Shown in pieces: positions 46,260-58,639 of a stretch of 64,000 nt of DNA. The position numbers and the translations under genes are program-made. The stretch covers positions 5,051,805 to 5,115,804 of the forward strand of contig KV748180.1 of the NCBI GenBank assembly GCA_001692895.1. Reading direction: 5' to 3'. Origin of the DNA: Cenococcum geophilum 1.58 (taxonomy: Eukaryota; Ascomycota; Dothideomycetes; Gloniales; Gloniaceae). Positions within the stretch are counted from its first letter, which is position 1. Every line of letters begins with the position of its first letter. Under the pieces are notes generated by a model that was given only the letters and a program-made list of their open reading frames with translations, was not told the origin of the DNA and made no database searches.

Positions 46260-48981
46260 AAGAGGCCTAGCTTAACTGCTAAAGCAATATAAATATCGTT
46301 TTAGAATCGTATACGCTAGTACGAGTATAAAAAGCTTAGGTTTAGACCTAGTAATGCTATATAACGCTATAGGCTTTAGAAATCCTCCTTACTGCTTTAC
46401 TAAAAAATAACCCTACTATGGCCTTTTACAAACCGTATAAACTTCTAAAATGCCTTATTATTATATATATACTAATCCTTACTAGCGTCGCTATTATACT
46501 AGCCAGCTCCATTATCTGGTAAACCTAAGGTATTTTTGAAATTATCCTATATAAATTTGGAGTGGATAGGTACTTATGCCCGCACTTTCTTTTAGCCTAT
46601 TATAATTAAGTAGAAATCTAATATTTCTTCTTTACTACCCTATACACTCGCAATTTCCTAGACGGTTATCTATATAAATACTTATAATTAGTATATAACT
46701 ATAGGAAGAAGTTTAGGATTAAAGAAACCAAATGCTATACCGGGTTATTTCCCTTTAAAGCACTACCTCTAATTAGTCTAGGTCTAGGTAAGCTAAAAGA
46801 GTAAGGCTATATTAACGAGGTGGAGTAATCCGAATTAGCATCGCCGTACTGTATTTAAATGGCAGCCTTTAAGCTTTTAGTGCTCTTATCGTCTAGATCC
46901 TTAAATAAATCGTTTAAGATATTGTTGTATGGATTCTGCTATGGTTTAGTGTTATAGAACTATTCGTCTTTATTATTATAGAGTTGTGCCCTTATCTTCG
47001 CATCTTTAAATATATGAAACTTAATTATAACCTAGCGGTGTAGTGCCGTAGCGTCCTATGTTATAAGTAGCTCCCTATAGATTGCTTTATCCTTATTAGC
47101 AGTGAGATATAAAATATAGTAAATTTGTCCTACTTTAAACCTCCTCGCTACTAATATACTTAATAGTCTTATGGTGGCTGGATAGGTACTCCTAAATACC
47201 GTGCCTTAAACTAACCGTAATAAAGCATACTATTGCGCCAGCGAGCTCGTTAAAATATTTGGCGGAAGACCGGTGTTAGGCTATTCCTATTAAACTATTT
47301 GCCCAGAATATATCCGCGTAGGCAGCGACGATTGCTTTATAGTAGAATTGTCTCTTACCGGCCTATTAATGTTAGTAAAGTAGTATAGTTTCTATTTGTA
47401 ATTAGGTGATATATAAAAGGGGGCTACTTATAGAAGGTAATAGAAAGTAGTAGGGTTTGTGGTAAAAAGAAGTAGAATTGTTATATAAAAGTAGGTGAAT
47501 TTATAAGATGGAAAATGGAAGAAATTTAATATAAAAGGTGGCTGAATTTAGGGGGTGGAAAACGGTGGATCTCTAGCGTAGAGAAATATTGGGTATAGTA
47601 ATAGAAGGGCTTATTTAAGAAGTATATACCTTTTTAGCCAGTTTATATGTAAAAGAGTGGTCTTTTAGTAACCTCTTTACCTTTTTACTATTGTTACCGA
47701 AGCCTAGGCTATATACTTCCCTAATAATAGCCCGGAACTTGCGGTTTGCTTTAATTTTAAAGTCTCTTAACCTATCCTTTATCTACGCGTATTTAGTTAG
47801 TATAACTCCCTAGTATATTAATATACTCTAAAAGTACCTTACGCGCGCTGACTTGATTAGGTTTATAATTTACTTATTTTTATTCCTTCCTTAATAGACT
47901 AGCTCGGGTTATAGTCTATAATTTAATAATTAGCGTCTCTAACGTAGAAGGAAATTGATCCACCTAGGGATTAACTTGTAGGTTTGAGGATCCGCTATTA
48001 CCCGTGTATATTTTCGCAAGAAATATACTTGTTGCTTAGTTAAGAACGGCTTTATAGGCATTTTTAACCTTCCGGTTTATATGGTATCCATAATAGTTCT
48101 ATATAAAGCGCGCTTTAAGATAATATTATGTTTATACTTATATACGCTTCCTTTTCTAATTAGTTTTATTTGTATTAGATTCTACTAATCTATTATAGGG
48201 AGGTGAGTTAAAACTACTATTAATGTTATAGATAAGTGCGGCATCTGGTGATTTAGGGCTTAATTAATGGGGGTGTAAGGCCAAAGCAGGTGTTATATAA
48301 GGTAGTTACTTAGGTTAAGTGCTTCTATATATAATGCCTCTTTTAGGCAAGCTAGGTAGCTTAAGGTGGTACTATCTATATTTAATATTGCGTAGTATTC
48401 CGGGTAAGCCTAGTGTATTAGACCTTAGTCTGCTTCTATTATAATAAAAAGAGATAGGCTGCTAATTAAACCGCCTATTAGCATATAATTAGTAATTTAG
48501 ACAAGCCCTATATATATAATTTCAAAGATATGCTATTTGCAAGACCTAGCTTAGCGTCTGTAGCCGGTTTATTAGTTGAATTAGATATAATATAGTTTAA
48601 GAATAAAGTAATAGAGTATATATTCTTAGTTATGTTATTAGGCAAGTGCCTCTTATAGGTGCCTAGCACTAGCATTAATATATCACTCTTATTTTATAAG
48701 GTATCTTGGGTATTAGCATTAGTATATTATACGTTAGCTGCGTATATGTTAACGTGGTATTTAAAAAGCCTACTTAAAAGCGCGTCTACGCCGCTTTATA
48801 AGAACCTTTGCTATTCTCTTAGGGCGTATTATAGCTCTGTATATTATATAAGCTAATTAAATACACCTCCTAATAGAGCTTGCCAGCCTACAGTAATCTC
48901 TATTTGTTTAGCCTGGTAATGTTGTCTTTTTTCTACGCGACTGGTAGTATAGGGACTTTGTGGTTTTTGGTTTCGTGGCAT
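46260..48981 (-). pseudogene. Unrecognised long minus-strand gene ("gene B"), RIP-mutated
   Basis: The minus strand has a convincing start at ATG 48979-48981: MPRNQKPQSPYTTSRVEKRQ, then YQAKQIEITVGWQALLGGV. The frame continues with RIP-type stops through VNYKPNQVSARKVLLEYINI (about 47840), an indel, ANRKFRAIIREVYSLGFGN (about 47730), and LDFYLIIIGxKKVRA with PIHSKFI (about 46590) to about 46380. That is roughly 850-900 codons. I recognise no domain. The repeat-like block at 47410-47570 (three TATAAAAGG units) may be a later expansion or intron. Plus-strand open stretches at 48659-48856 and 48960-49142 are its antisense shadows. Confidence 0.55.
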
Positions 48982-49199
48982 TATTTATAGGGTTAAGTAA
49001 ATGGTGTAATAGCGGTAGGAAAAGTACTGTATTAGAAGCAATTGTTTATATAATAAGGGTTATTATTAGAGAGATGGATAAGTATATAGAAGAAAATAGG
49101 GGTTATAGTGCGTTGTTTATGGTTAGAACGCGGATGAGCTAAGCTATTCCTATTAAGCTACTGTTAGAATTATGTTAAATTAACACTATAACTTATAAC

Positions 49200-51530
49200 T
49201 TCGTCTACTCTTTCTAGCCTTTGGACTAATTTTCATAATAGCATACCTAGGATTTAACACTAAGAGATATACTACGTGTGGCATATAATTGACTATCTTG
49301 GAGATAACTATACGGAAGACACGATTAACTACTTTAAAGACGATTATAAGGAGGATATATGCGCTAATACACCAGAAACGAGTTGCCCCTACTCTACTTA
49401 AGCGATAGCTTATAAGTTGTTTACTATTAATAAATACTAATCCTAACCTAATCCCCCTCTTAACACCTTTATTTAATTTGGACTTTAATAGTATAGAGGA
49501 ATAAGAAGTTATATATATTTAGACTAAGACCCTACTTGCCCCTAGAATAGAGGCAATAGTTAAGAATTGTACTCTAAGGCCACTACTATTTGCTACGTCT
49601 ACCTCCCATACTTAAACCCCTTATCCTACTCTGTCTTATAGTCCGCTATTATAGTAGCGGCTGGTGTTATATACTTACTAAGCCTCCGGAACTATTGCAC
49701 TATAGGTATTTAATACTAAAAGCAAGTCAAATAGTATTCTATCTATATAAGAAATTATAGACCTAGGCTTTATATTATATTAATTTATAATATAGCCATA
49801 GATAGAAGATTCTGCAATAGTGGATTTGGGTAAGATTTTAAGTCTATAATTATATTGCCCTAAGACATAACTTTAAGCGTTGTTATAGTCGCAGATAAGC
49901 CCAGTTCTATTGCCTTTATTATTGCTAGAAACCGAGAGCCGGTTAAAAAAGTGTTTTAATAGTAGTAGGGACCTAAGCGTTACGCCTTCTGTACTGGCTT
50001 TTATTCCCCCTAAAGGGGAGGGAAAGGGAGACTGTATTTCTAATAGTGAATACTTTAATCCCGCCCCCTTTGCTACTAGCCTAAAGGCTATAGGCTGTAG
50101 GTCTGTCTCTATTTGTAACTTTATCCGCCTAAGGCTCTCTAGCGCTTTAAGGGGGGGCGAACTCCCGATTTAATACCTTTTCTTTTTACCAGCGTCTTTA
50201 TAGTTTTGGGTTAATTTAAAGGAGATAAACGCGGTATATCCGCTAGCATATTAGTAGTTAGTAGTGTTAAAATATCCTAGCAAGGTTAAGTTGGCGTGTA
50301 TACTTTTGATGGTAGTAGTATATAGTAGCTCTATTGCTCTAATATAGGTAGTGGATTCTTTAATATAGTTGTTGCTATATAAGTCAATACGTGGGATTAA
50401 CTCTAATCTAAAATTTATAGCGTACTTAGGTGGTTTTGTTTAATTATAAAATTAATAAAATTTAGACTAAGCGTAAACGTATAATCTATAATAGTCTTCT
50501 ATATCCGTTTACTAGTAACCTTTTACCGGTCTCTACTTTGGAAAATGTATATTAATATATTGTAGTCCTTATTAAAGCCTACGTCCTACTTTAGAGTATC
50601 CTTAAATATTAAGAAGATAAGCTTATCTACAGAAATATTATCTATATTCTTTTCTTTAGAAAGTAGATCTCTTAGCCGTATATATATTAATACTCTAGTG
50701 TCTAGGAATTGTTTAACGTATATTATTGTCGCCCTAAACGTTTTAACCACCCGCTACTATTTTTCTATTATTTTATCTGCGGTTAATCCAATAATGGGGT
50801 TTTTAAGGCTCTTTTAAGAGTGCTTTAAAGGTGAGGGTTTAGTATGTTTATATTCTATTCGTCGCTTCTTATTATAGTTATAGCGCTAAGCAACTGCTTA
50901 AATGTACCGCTCTTTGTCTATATTTGTAAGATCTATAAAAATAGAATAGAATTACGTATATAAGTGGGTTATGGCTTTATAAAGCTTATTTCTCTTTTGC
51001 TTAGTATTTAAGGGCTTCTTTAGTAGACTAGACGCTTATATCGCATCCTTAACTATATTATATATTGTTTTATATTATGTATTAGTAATACCTATCTTGT
51101 CCTTAATCTGTCAAATAAACCAAGATCTATTTTTCGCGTCGCGTCCTTAATAAGGCCGCTGGGATAAGCTATTAGAGTCTGATATAGGGCTAATAGCGGT
51201 ATATAACGCGTACGCTAGAAGAGAAAGGGATTTCTATATCAGCGATATGTTGTGCCTATTATAGTTTAGTCGGCAATCCTATTTTCTAATGTTAATAATT
51301 ATAGTCTTATATAGACTATTCCGTAGTTCTTAAAAATAGGCGCTAGCTCTAATATATTAAGTTATAATAGCAGGCCGTATACGGTGGTCTAAGCTTATAT
51401 AACCAAATATAGGAAATTAGATTAGATAGTCTTCTTAGCTATAAATAGTAGGCTATAATAAGGTAAATAGTTAAATTATAGTATAAATTAACAGTTACCT
51501 CTTTAATTAAAGGATATAGTATAATGTAAT
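49200..51530 (-). pseudogene. Unrecognised minus-strand gene ("gene C"), RIP-mutated
   Basis: Minus-strand reading shows KDKIGITNT and KRNKLYKAITHLYTQFYSIF (with stops, about 50930-51110), then TFRATIIYVKQFLDTRVLIY (about 50700-50760), FRLELIPRIDLYSNNYIKES (about 50370-50430) and a long stop-poor part around 49900-50060 (SPFPSPLGGIKASTEG, LRSLLLLKHFFNRLSV). At least one frameshift separates the blocks. The total is about 700 codons. No domain was recognised. Same strand and spacing as gene B and the SNF2-like gene, so it may belong to one multi-gene element. Confidence 0.45.
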
Positions 51531-51550
51531 TACTATATATCTAGGATAAC

Positions 51551-52745
51551 TTAAAGGAACTGGTTAATACTAGTAAAGAGTAATGGAAAGGGTATCCCCG
51601 TATTATATCTAAAGAGAAAGAGTATAGTAAATTCTGCGGTGTAGTAGAGGGCGGTAGAGAATAGTAAAAAGGGCATCACCGTATTATGTCTAAAGAAGTA
51701 AAATCCAGTAGATTCTGTGCTGCGGTAGAGAGCAGTAAAGGGTAGTAGAAAGAGTATCCCTATGTTATATCTGAAGAAGTAAAATCTAGTAGATTCTGCG
51801 CTGCAGTAGATAGGAGTAAAGGATGGTGGAAAAGGCGTCCCTATGTTATATCTAAAGAGGTAGAATTTAGTAGATTCTATAGTGCGGTGGAGGGTAATAA
51901 AGGGTAGTAGAAAGAGTATCCCTATATTATATCTAAAGAAGTAGAATCTAGTGGATTTTATAGTACGGTAGAAGGGAATAGAGAATGGTAGAAAGGGCAT
52001 CTTTATATTACGTCTAAAGAGGTAAAGTGCAGTAGATTCTGTGGTGCGGTAGAAGGGAGTAGAGAATAGTAGAAAGGGCATCCCTATGTTACATCTAAAG
52101 AGGTAAAATCTAGTGGATTCTATGGTGCGGTAGAAAGCAGTAGAGGGTAGTAGAAAGAGTATCCCTATATTATATCTAAAAAAGTAAAATCTAGTGGATT
52201 TTGTGGTGCGGTAAATGGGAGTAGAGAATAGTAGAAAGGGCATTCCTATGTTATATCTAAAGAGGTAGAGTGTAGTGGATTTTATAGTGCGGTGGAGGGT
52301 AATAAAAAGCGATAGAAAGCGCACTATCCCCTTATATCTAAAGATGTGGAATATAATAGATTTTATGGTGCGGTGGATACTAGTAGAGAGTAATAGAAAG
52401 TAGATTATCCTTCTACTTCTAGGAATATGGACTATAGTAGATTTTACGGTATAGTGGATACTAGTAGAGAGTAATAGAAAGTAGATTATCCTTTTACTTT
52501 TAGGGATATGGAATATAGTAGATTCTATAATACGGTAAACGCTAGTAGAGAGTAATGGAAAGTGGATTATCCTCCTACCTCTAAGAATATGGAATATGGT
52601 GGATTTTGCGGTATAGCGGATACTAGTAGAAAGCAATAGAAAGTAGATTATCTTCTTACCTCTAGGGATATGGAATATAGTAGATTTTATAGTGTGGTTA
52701 GTGCTAATAGAGGATAGTAAAAAGTGCATTACCTATTTGCCTCTA
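51551..52745. repeat. 81-bp (27-codon) minisatellite array 1
   Basis: About fourteen imperfect 81-bp units; a typical unit runs AGTAGATTCTGTGGTGCGGT through GGGCATCCCTATGTT to TCTAAAGAGGTAAAAT. Because 81 is a multiple of three, every frame repeats. The minus strand is open for 392 codons (51551-52729) as 27-residue repeats such as FHIPRGKKIIYFLLLSTS. That frame has no tryptophan and almost no glutamine, so RIP had almost nothing to turn into a stop. In the plus frame, TAGTAG matches an ancestral tandem TGG, which would give a Trp-Trp repeat (WWKGHP-like). Differences between units are mostly transitions. Array 2 is at 60330-61945. Confidence 0.88.
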
Positions 52746-52939
52746 AAGGAGTAGAATAAGGTAACTTCTATAGTATGCTAGATATAAGTAGAAAGTTATT
52801 AAATAAACTCCCTACCTAAATATAGAACTCTGCTATTAAAACTAAACCGTAAATATAGAACCTCTAAGTAATAGTTCTAGAATAGGAAGTAGTAATCTGC
52901 TAATAATAAGATAAACGCTACTTCCTTATTTATACTTGG

Positions 52940-55900
52940 GCCTTATATATATATAGAAAGGATATACGCCTAACTAAACCACCTAAACCTAAACACGACC
53001 TTTGTAATCACCCTACCTATAGCAACTACACTATCGCTTAAATAATTATACTGTTATTATAAAAGCTCTGCTCTTCTACGCGTTCTTTGCCCTTATATCT
53101 CTTTTTATTAGTAGCCTTAGACTTTTTAGCCGCGCGTTAATTTCTATAGAGTTTACTAATAAAATAAGCGGCGTTCTGTTTATTATTAGCGGTTAGTAGC
53201 TGTATAACACTAGCAATAAATTTATATAATATAGTTTTGTTACTAAGGATGGCTTTTAATATTATATCTTTGTTAACTATATAATTTGTAATTACCTTAT
53301 AATCCTACCCTAAGTAGTAAGCTCGCTTTATAGCTTGCTCTTTATATATTAATAGGTGCTATGGTTTAAGGAGTATAATGCGTCTACTATAGTATAAGGT
53401 ATAGCCTATATTAATAGTTCTTATTGTTTTAATAATAATATCCGTTTCGGCCGAGACCAGATAAATAACCCTATTGCTAGAAACAGTTATTGTTTTTTAG
53501 TAGCTATGGATGATTTCCTACTGTTGCTTTAGCCTTTAATAAGATCTATAAATAGCAACGTGGAACTCTAGATGGAATTTTTATACCCATTTATATATAA
53601 TTAGGGTGTATACAGGAAAATAAGATATAATAATAATTTTATCTTTTTTCTTCTTCTTACCGTCCTAGTCTATAGGGTTTTGGATAATTGCCTAGTTATT
53701 TACATACATCTCGTTTAGAACTTTGTTAAGGTGATAGAGCTTTACGCTAGTGTCGTATAATATGTTAATATGACGTTTTATTAGCGAGTTACTGCTATTA
53801 TTATTAAACCAGCCCTTTTTATCTAAATTTTATAAGTTCTAGTCTCTATTAAACTCCTTTTTAATCTTTATTAGACCCGGGAAGGAGTATATTAGTTTTA
53901 TTTGGTATTATAATGCCTTAAAATAACCTACAGCCTATTTAATAGGATAACGCTAGCTAGGATATTTTCGTTCCTATTCTTACCTCTATCTTTCCCGTTT
54001 TAACTATAGTACTACTTAAAGATTGTTAATAAAGGCTTTAATATCCTTAATAACCTTGTCTTATTAAACCGGGTTAGGTAGGACGCAGTTTAACTAATTA
54101 TTATAGTTAAGTTTCGGCAGTTTAATAAGTGGCTTATTATTTAGACTAAGGGAATTACTAATCTAATAAATTACAATTACCTCTAGAACTAGACTAAATT
54201 TATTAACCTAAGCCTAAATATTTGCTAACTCTAAAGTTGATATAATATAATCCCTACCTTTAGCAGTTTACTATCTTTAGAGTGCGTTAAATGCAAGCTA
54301 AATGTTTCGCAGATTCTCTTCGGAGTAAACATTATAGGATGTTTTAATTTCGTCTAAAGGGTTAATATTTGTCTTCTAGTTTTATTATAGGAACTTAATA
54401 TACGTTCCTAAGTTGGCCGGGCCTTTTTTAAATAAAGTTCCGGATATAGCCTATAGTATCGGTTGCCCGCGAAGCCTATAAAGAGTGGTCTTATAAAAAT
54501 AAGCCTTTTTGTTCTTAATTAAATGAAGTTTATTAATAACTACTATCGCCTATAAGATATGACGAATATTAGGTATTAGCCGTATTGTTATCTTAAAATA
54601 GAATTTCGAACTTCTAGGCATTTAGACCTTTTCTTTAACCTTATAGAAATGCCCAACTATATTAAGGATCTAGCCCTTAACGGATCTGGATATAGTTAGA
54701 ATTATATATTACGTTTAGTTAGAGTGCCCTAAGTAGACATCTTTATCACCTATTATAGTGGCGGCTTTTACAGTTCTTAGTTTGGTTATATTTTTTCCGT
54801 AACTAGGCCTTTATATAGTTAGCGTAGAAGTATATTTTATTAGTAGAACTATTGTTAGATAAGGTCCTATCGGATTACTATTAAAGAGGTTATTAAACTC
54901 TTTTATTTAATTTTGTAGTAGTAGTGTAGAAGTAATAATAAGACTAAGGCCTAAACGGAACGGCAGCTTTACGGTACTACTACCTACTTTATACCGGTAT
55001 TAGATGGGCTAATGCTCTGCAGACAGATAAGGGCCGGATTCCCTATCTGCGTAATACCTTTGCTATAGTGCATTATCCTTTCTATTATTCTTAATATCGC
55101 GGGCATTCTGTGCTAGTAGGTAATTAAAGGTAATAAGAAGTAGCGCAGAGTAGGTTTTGCTAAGGCCTTATTTATTACTAATAATTTTATTAAAAAAATT
55201 ATAATGCTGCGTAAAGTACTAAGTAATTAGTAAGACCTAGTGGAGATAAAGTATATACTTAAACCCTAGCAAAGTAACTTATATCTTAAAATCGTTTTTA
55301 TCTTATTTAAAAACGGTATATATTAAGGACCAATTTTCTTTTATTAGATGTTTGGTTTTAGCGTTCTTACCCTTTATCTTATTAAATATTTCATTAACTA
55401 GTAAAACGCGATCCTCTAGTTGCATTGTAAAGTCTTAGTTTAGTAATTCTCCTAGCTCTTTATTAGTGAGGCCGGCCGTAAGGTTAACCACCTAAAAGTG
55501 TAATCTATCTTCGCCTTCTTTTACTGCCTTAGCGGTAAGGTTTATATATTCCTTTAGAGTAGTAGGCGTGTTAAATATATTATCCTTTAATTTAGCGGCG
55601 TTATTATCCTTCTCTTCCTTACTATCTTCCTCTGGAATAGTTGCTAGTTTATTCTAGCAGGCGTTATCTCCTAAAGAGTAAATAGTAGTACTCTTACGCG
55701 CCGAGCGCTTAGCAAAAGCTTCTAATAAAGTAGTATTTTTATTAAGCCTTATAGCTGCTATTTCCTCATTAATATATAGCTTAGCATTAAGTTTACCCAA
55801 CCGACTAGGCCGCACTGTGTCGCTAGTATCGTTGTTATTAGTAAGGAGGTAATTGGTACCATTAGTCGAAAGCTCTAAAACTACTTAGTGTTTACTTTAC

Positions 55901-56960
55901 TTAAGGTGCAGAGCTGATACAACGTTAAAAATAAGTAAATAATACCTTTTATTATACGCCGCTATTAAAAGTACGAATATTTTAAAGTATAGGAATACCT
56001 GCTTGCCGCTAAATATAGACCTACTATTCCTAAATACTAAGGTTTCCAACTTAAGATTAATGATGCCCTTAGCGTAGAGACAAGTAAGAAGTTTGTTGTA
56101 GTTAAACTGTGTAAAAGTTGCCGGTTCTTTGGTATTATCGCGCTGAAATTAAGATAAAGTAACTACATTAACGTCCTTTCTATTCTTCCGTATAACAATT
56201 ATTGCATAATATTTGTTATACTTTAGTAGTTTAATGGGGATAGAGGAGCTTATTTATAATAGGGCCGTATTAGTAGAGTAGTAGCCCAACGTATATCTCT
56301 ATGGAGTAGGCTTATATAATAATTAGTGTCTAATAGGAGTGCTTAACTCTTGGGTCGGCGAGGTAGGATTATAATTAGTGTTATCTAAACCAAGCATTAG
56401 AGTGTTAGGGAAATTGTTTAAGAGGTTAACTAGTTTATATAAGGGCGTTGGCAGATTTAACTGCTTAGGCGTCGGCACTAAGGGAACGCTATCCTTATTT
56501 TTAATTTTGGCAGTAGCTTACTTAATAATAAGTTTAATAAGACTATAGAGTAGGTTAAAGAAGCTAGGGTGATAAATTAGTATATTAAAAGCCGGTTCCT
56601 ATTTAGTAATAACTGGTATAAGGATTTCTTGCCCACACTAACGCTTCTTAGTCGTAGTATATTTTGAAGGCTATTATTTATTAGAAAAGCGACTTATAAA
56701 GCACTTTACGATATCTGCCTTTAAGGCGAGAAAATTATCCAGTTTTTCTTCCATATCCAATATCTCTTGGATTGTACTTTAACGCCATTCCTTAGCCTTT
56801 CCTTTAATGGGCATCTAATTATCCCTCTATTTTACGCCCTATTGCTTCTTTAGGTCTAGTTTAGGGACATAGCTTAGTAGTTCTATGCTTATAGTTATAC
56901 TAAATATAAGAGAATCGTAAAGCTAGCTACGGTCTAAAGAGATAAGTTTGTAAAACTAAT
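52940..56960 (-). pseudogene. SNF2-family helicase/ATPase-like gene, copy 1, RIP-killed
   Basis: Minus-strand frame of about 1,300 codons. The N-terminal third (about 55450-56950) is unique, acidic in places and without a known domain. The SNF2-like half has: motif Ia-like YIILTISRSVKG (about 54690), motif II as VVINKLHLIKN (54511-54543; ancestral DE changed to NK by RIP), motif III as ISGTLFKKG (about 54425-54450), and a C-terminal helicase lobe with IIIISYFPVYTLIIYKW (about 53595-53645). Motif VI is EQAIKRAYYLGxDYKV (about 53295-53341). The protein ends in a basic tail near 53100. A canonical GxGKT Walker A is not visible: the place expected reads IGPYLTIVLLIKYTS. Such proteins remodel DNA-protein complexes; the role here is unknown. 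Confidence 0.72.
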
Positions 56961-57279
56961 GGGAATAAGTGAGTTAGTTGTTAAGTATATACTTGTAGGA
57001 ATGATATATTAGAGGATTCTATTTGCATATACTTGCTTAAATTAATCTGAAATTATAGATTAAATAGAGTTTAGGTAAAGGTAAAGATAAGGTAAGAGTA
57101 TAAGTAAATATTAAACAATAGGTAACCTTGCCAAAATTAGTTATATAAGGTTGGTAAATAAAGGGTAAATAAGAGTAAGGTATAAAGTATATATATATAT
57201 ATATAAATGGAATATAATAAAAACCTTAACCTAAGGTAAAATATAGTAAAAAGAGGTTAGCGTAATAGTAGGCGAGTTA
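56961..57279. other. AT-rich stretch without a gene
   Basis: Upstream of the SNF2-like frame on the minus strand. It holds a (TA)n run at about 57187-57206 and no recognisable repeat or frame. It may contain the promoter of the SNF2-like gene, but nothing in the sequence proves it. Confidence 0.5.
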
Positions 57280-57745
57280 TTAAAAATTAATTAAAAGCTA
57301 ACGAAGCTGATAGGTATTGTAAAGTATAGTAAAAGTTGGCATAAGACTGGTGGAATATAGTAGAAGATATAATAAGAGATAGAGGCTGGTAAAGTACTAA
57401 TAGAATCTAGCGGAATATAATGTAAGAGGTTAAGATAGATAGAGGGTTAGTGGAATCCGGTAGAGAATAATATAAGAAGTTAAGACGGGTAGAGCACCTA
57501 TTAGGTCTAGTAGTAAGTAAAATAAGAAATAGAAATTAGTAGAGTGTTAATAGAATCTAGTAGAAAATGGGATAAAGGGTGGAATCTAGTAGAGTACTAA
57601 TAGAATTTAGTAGTAAATGTGACGAGAAAAGTACACTGGCGGTTACTAGGTGGTTTTTAGTAGAAAAGGTGCTATTAAAATAAGATAAGCAGCAGGATAT
57701 ACCGGAAGAGAGCGTTAGTGGACTTTAGTAGAACTAAATCTAGTG
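57280..57745. repeat. Imperfect ~60-bp tandem repeat block
   Basis: Diffuse repeats built on AATCTAGTAGAGTACTAATA and related words (GTGGAATMTAGTAGA). Divergence is too great to fix a period by eye. The core word resembles the boundary of the 81-bp units (TCTAGTAGATTCT). Confidence 0.6.
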
Positions 57746-57984
57746 ACACTACTTTACTATATCCGCTCCTATATAATAACTTCTTGCTAATATATTACTA
57801 GGTCACTATGCTAATGCTCCCCCCTAAACCTTAAGATATATTAAAAGCGGACACTATATGCATGCTAATAGCTTATTGCACCTTATACGCGACTTCCATC
57901 GAATTCCCGCGTCATGCACCCCTATTAAAGGTCCTTTAAATAACTAAGATAGTAAACGTATAGAGCAAAAGCCTCATCCTATCT
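57746..57984. other. Non-coding stretch with light RIP
   Basis: Contains words still rich in C (CGACTTCCATCGAATTCCC, 57890-57908) and an ATGCATGC palindrome (57857). No frame or repeat recognised. Confidence 0.4.
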
Positions 57985-58560
57985 TAATTTTATGCATTTA
58001 CCGTTATAATGGCCTTGAAAGTTCCTTATTAACCCCCTATTAGATTTTCGTCGGACCACCGTTCTATAGCTTACTCTCTAGCTTTTTAATTGCTTGGCCA
58101 ACCTCTCTATAACAATTGTTAGCTATTAAACTAACGGAGTTGCCGATATTACTTATGACTTTAAAGAGCTGTTTATATTTATTATTTAGACGAATAAAGG
58201 TTTTCTAGGTATTATTGAGTCTTTAGTTTATAGCGTCCAGTTTGGCTACCTTGGACTCTTTTAAGTCCTTAAACTTAGTATCACTTTCTTAATCCGTTTA
58301 ATTTCTGCCTTTAACTTGTTAAGCTCCTTTATAAGACGGATTTCTGGGGCTAATTAGGCTGTCTTTATACGATCTAGCTCTACCTTTAGCTAATTGCGCT
58401 TAAGCGTCTAAGAATCTACTATTGACTTTTATGTGCTCTTTATAGCCTCTAATTCCTATATAGATTCTTAAGCTTAGTGCATTTTAATGGACTCTTGCAC
58501 AATATATTAGATATAATAACTATTAATGTGCCCTATATAGCTTATTAGGGGATAAATAAT
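57985..58560 (-). pseudogene. Coiled-coil protein gene remnant, minus strand
   Basis: The minus-strand frame reads YIVQESIKMH, ELEAIKST, QLKVELDRIKTA-like and RLIKELNKLKAEIKRIKK with regular heptad-type leucine/isoleucine spacing. After a one-base frameshift near 58280 it continues FKDLKESKVAKLDAI, NNKYKQLFKVISNIGNSVSL and QAIKKLESK. About 190 codons, with RIP-type stops. It lies upstream of the SNF2-like gene on the same strand. Coiled coil is an inference from the residue pattern, and no family was recognised. The start is uncertain. Confidence 0.5.
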
Positions 58561-58639
58561 ATTAAAAATTGGTAAAATAATTACCTATAAAATTAAAGGA
58601 TAGAGTAATAAATATATACACCTTTAGAAAGTAAAGCTA

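Noticed and set aside
48659..49142. Two plus-strand open frames of 60-65 codons
   Set aside because: The minus strand here holds the well-composed N-terminus of gene B (MPRNQKPQSP...). The plus frames are its shadows.
51551..52745. CRISPR-like or protein-coding repeat array
   Set aside because: Units are contiguous 81-bp tandem repeats without unique spacers, and the organism is fungal. The open frame is explained by the lack of RIP-vulnerable codons.
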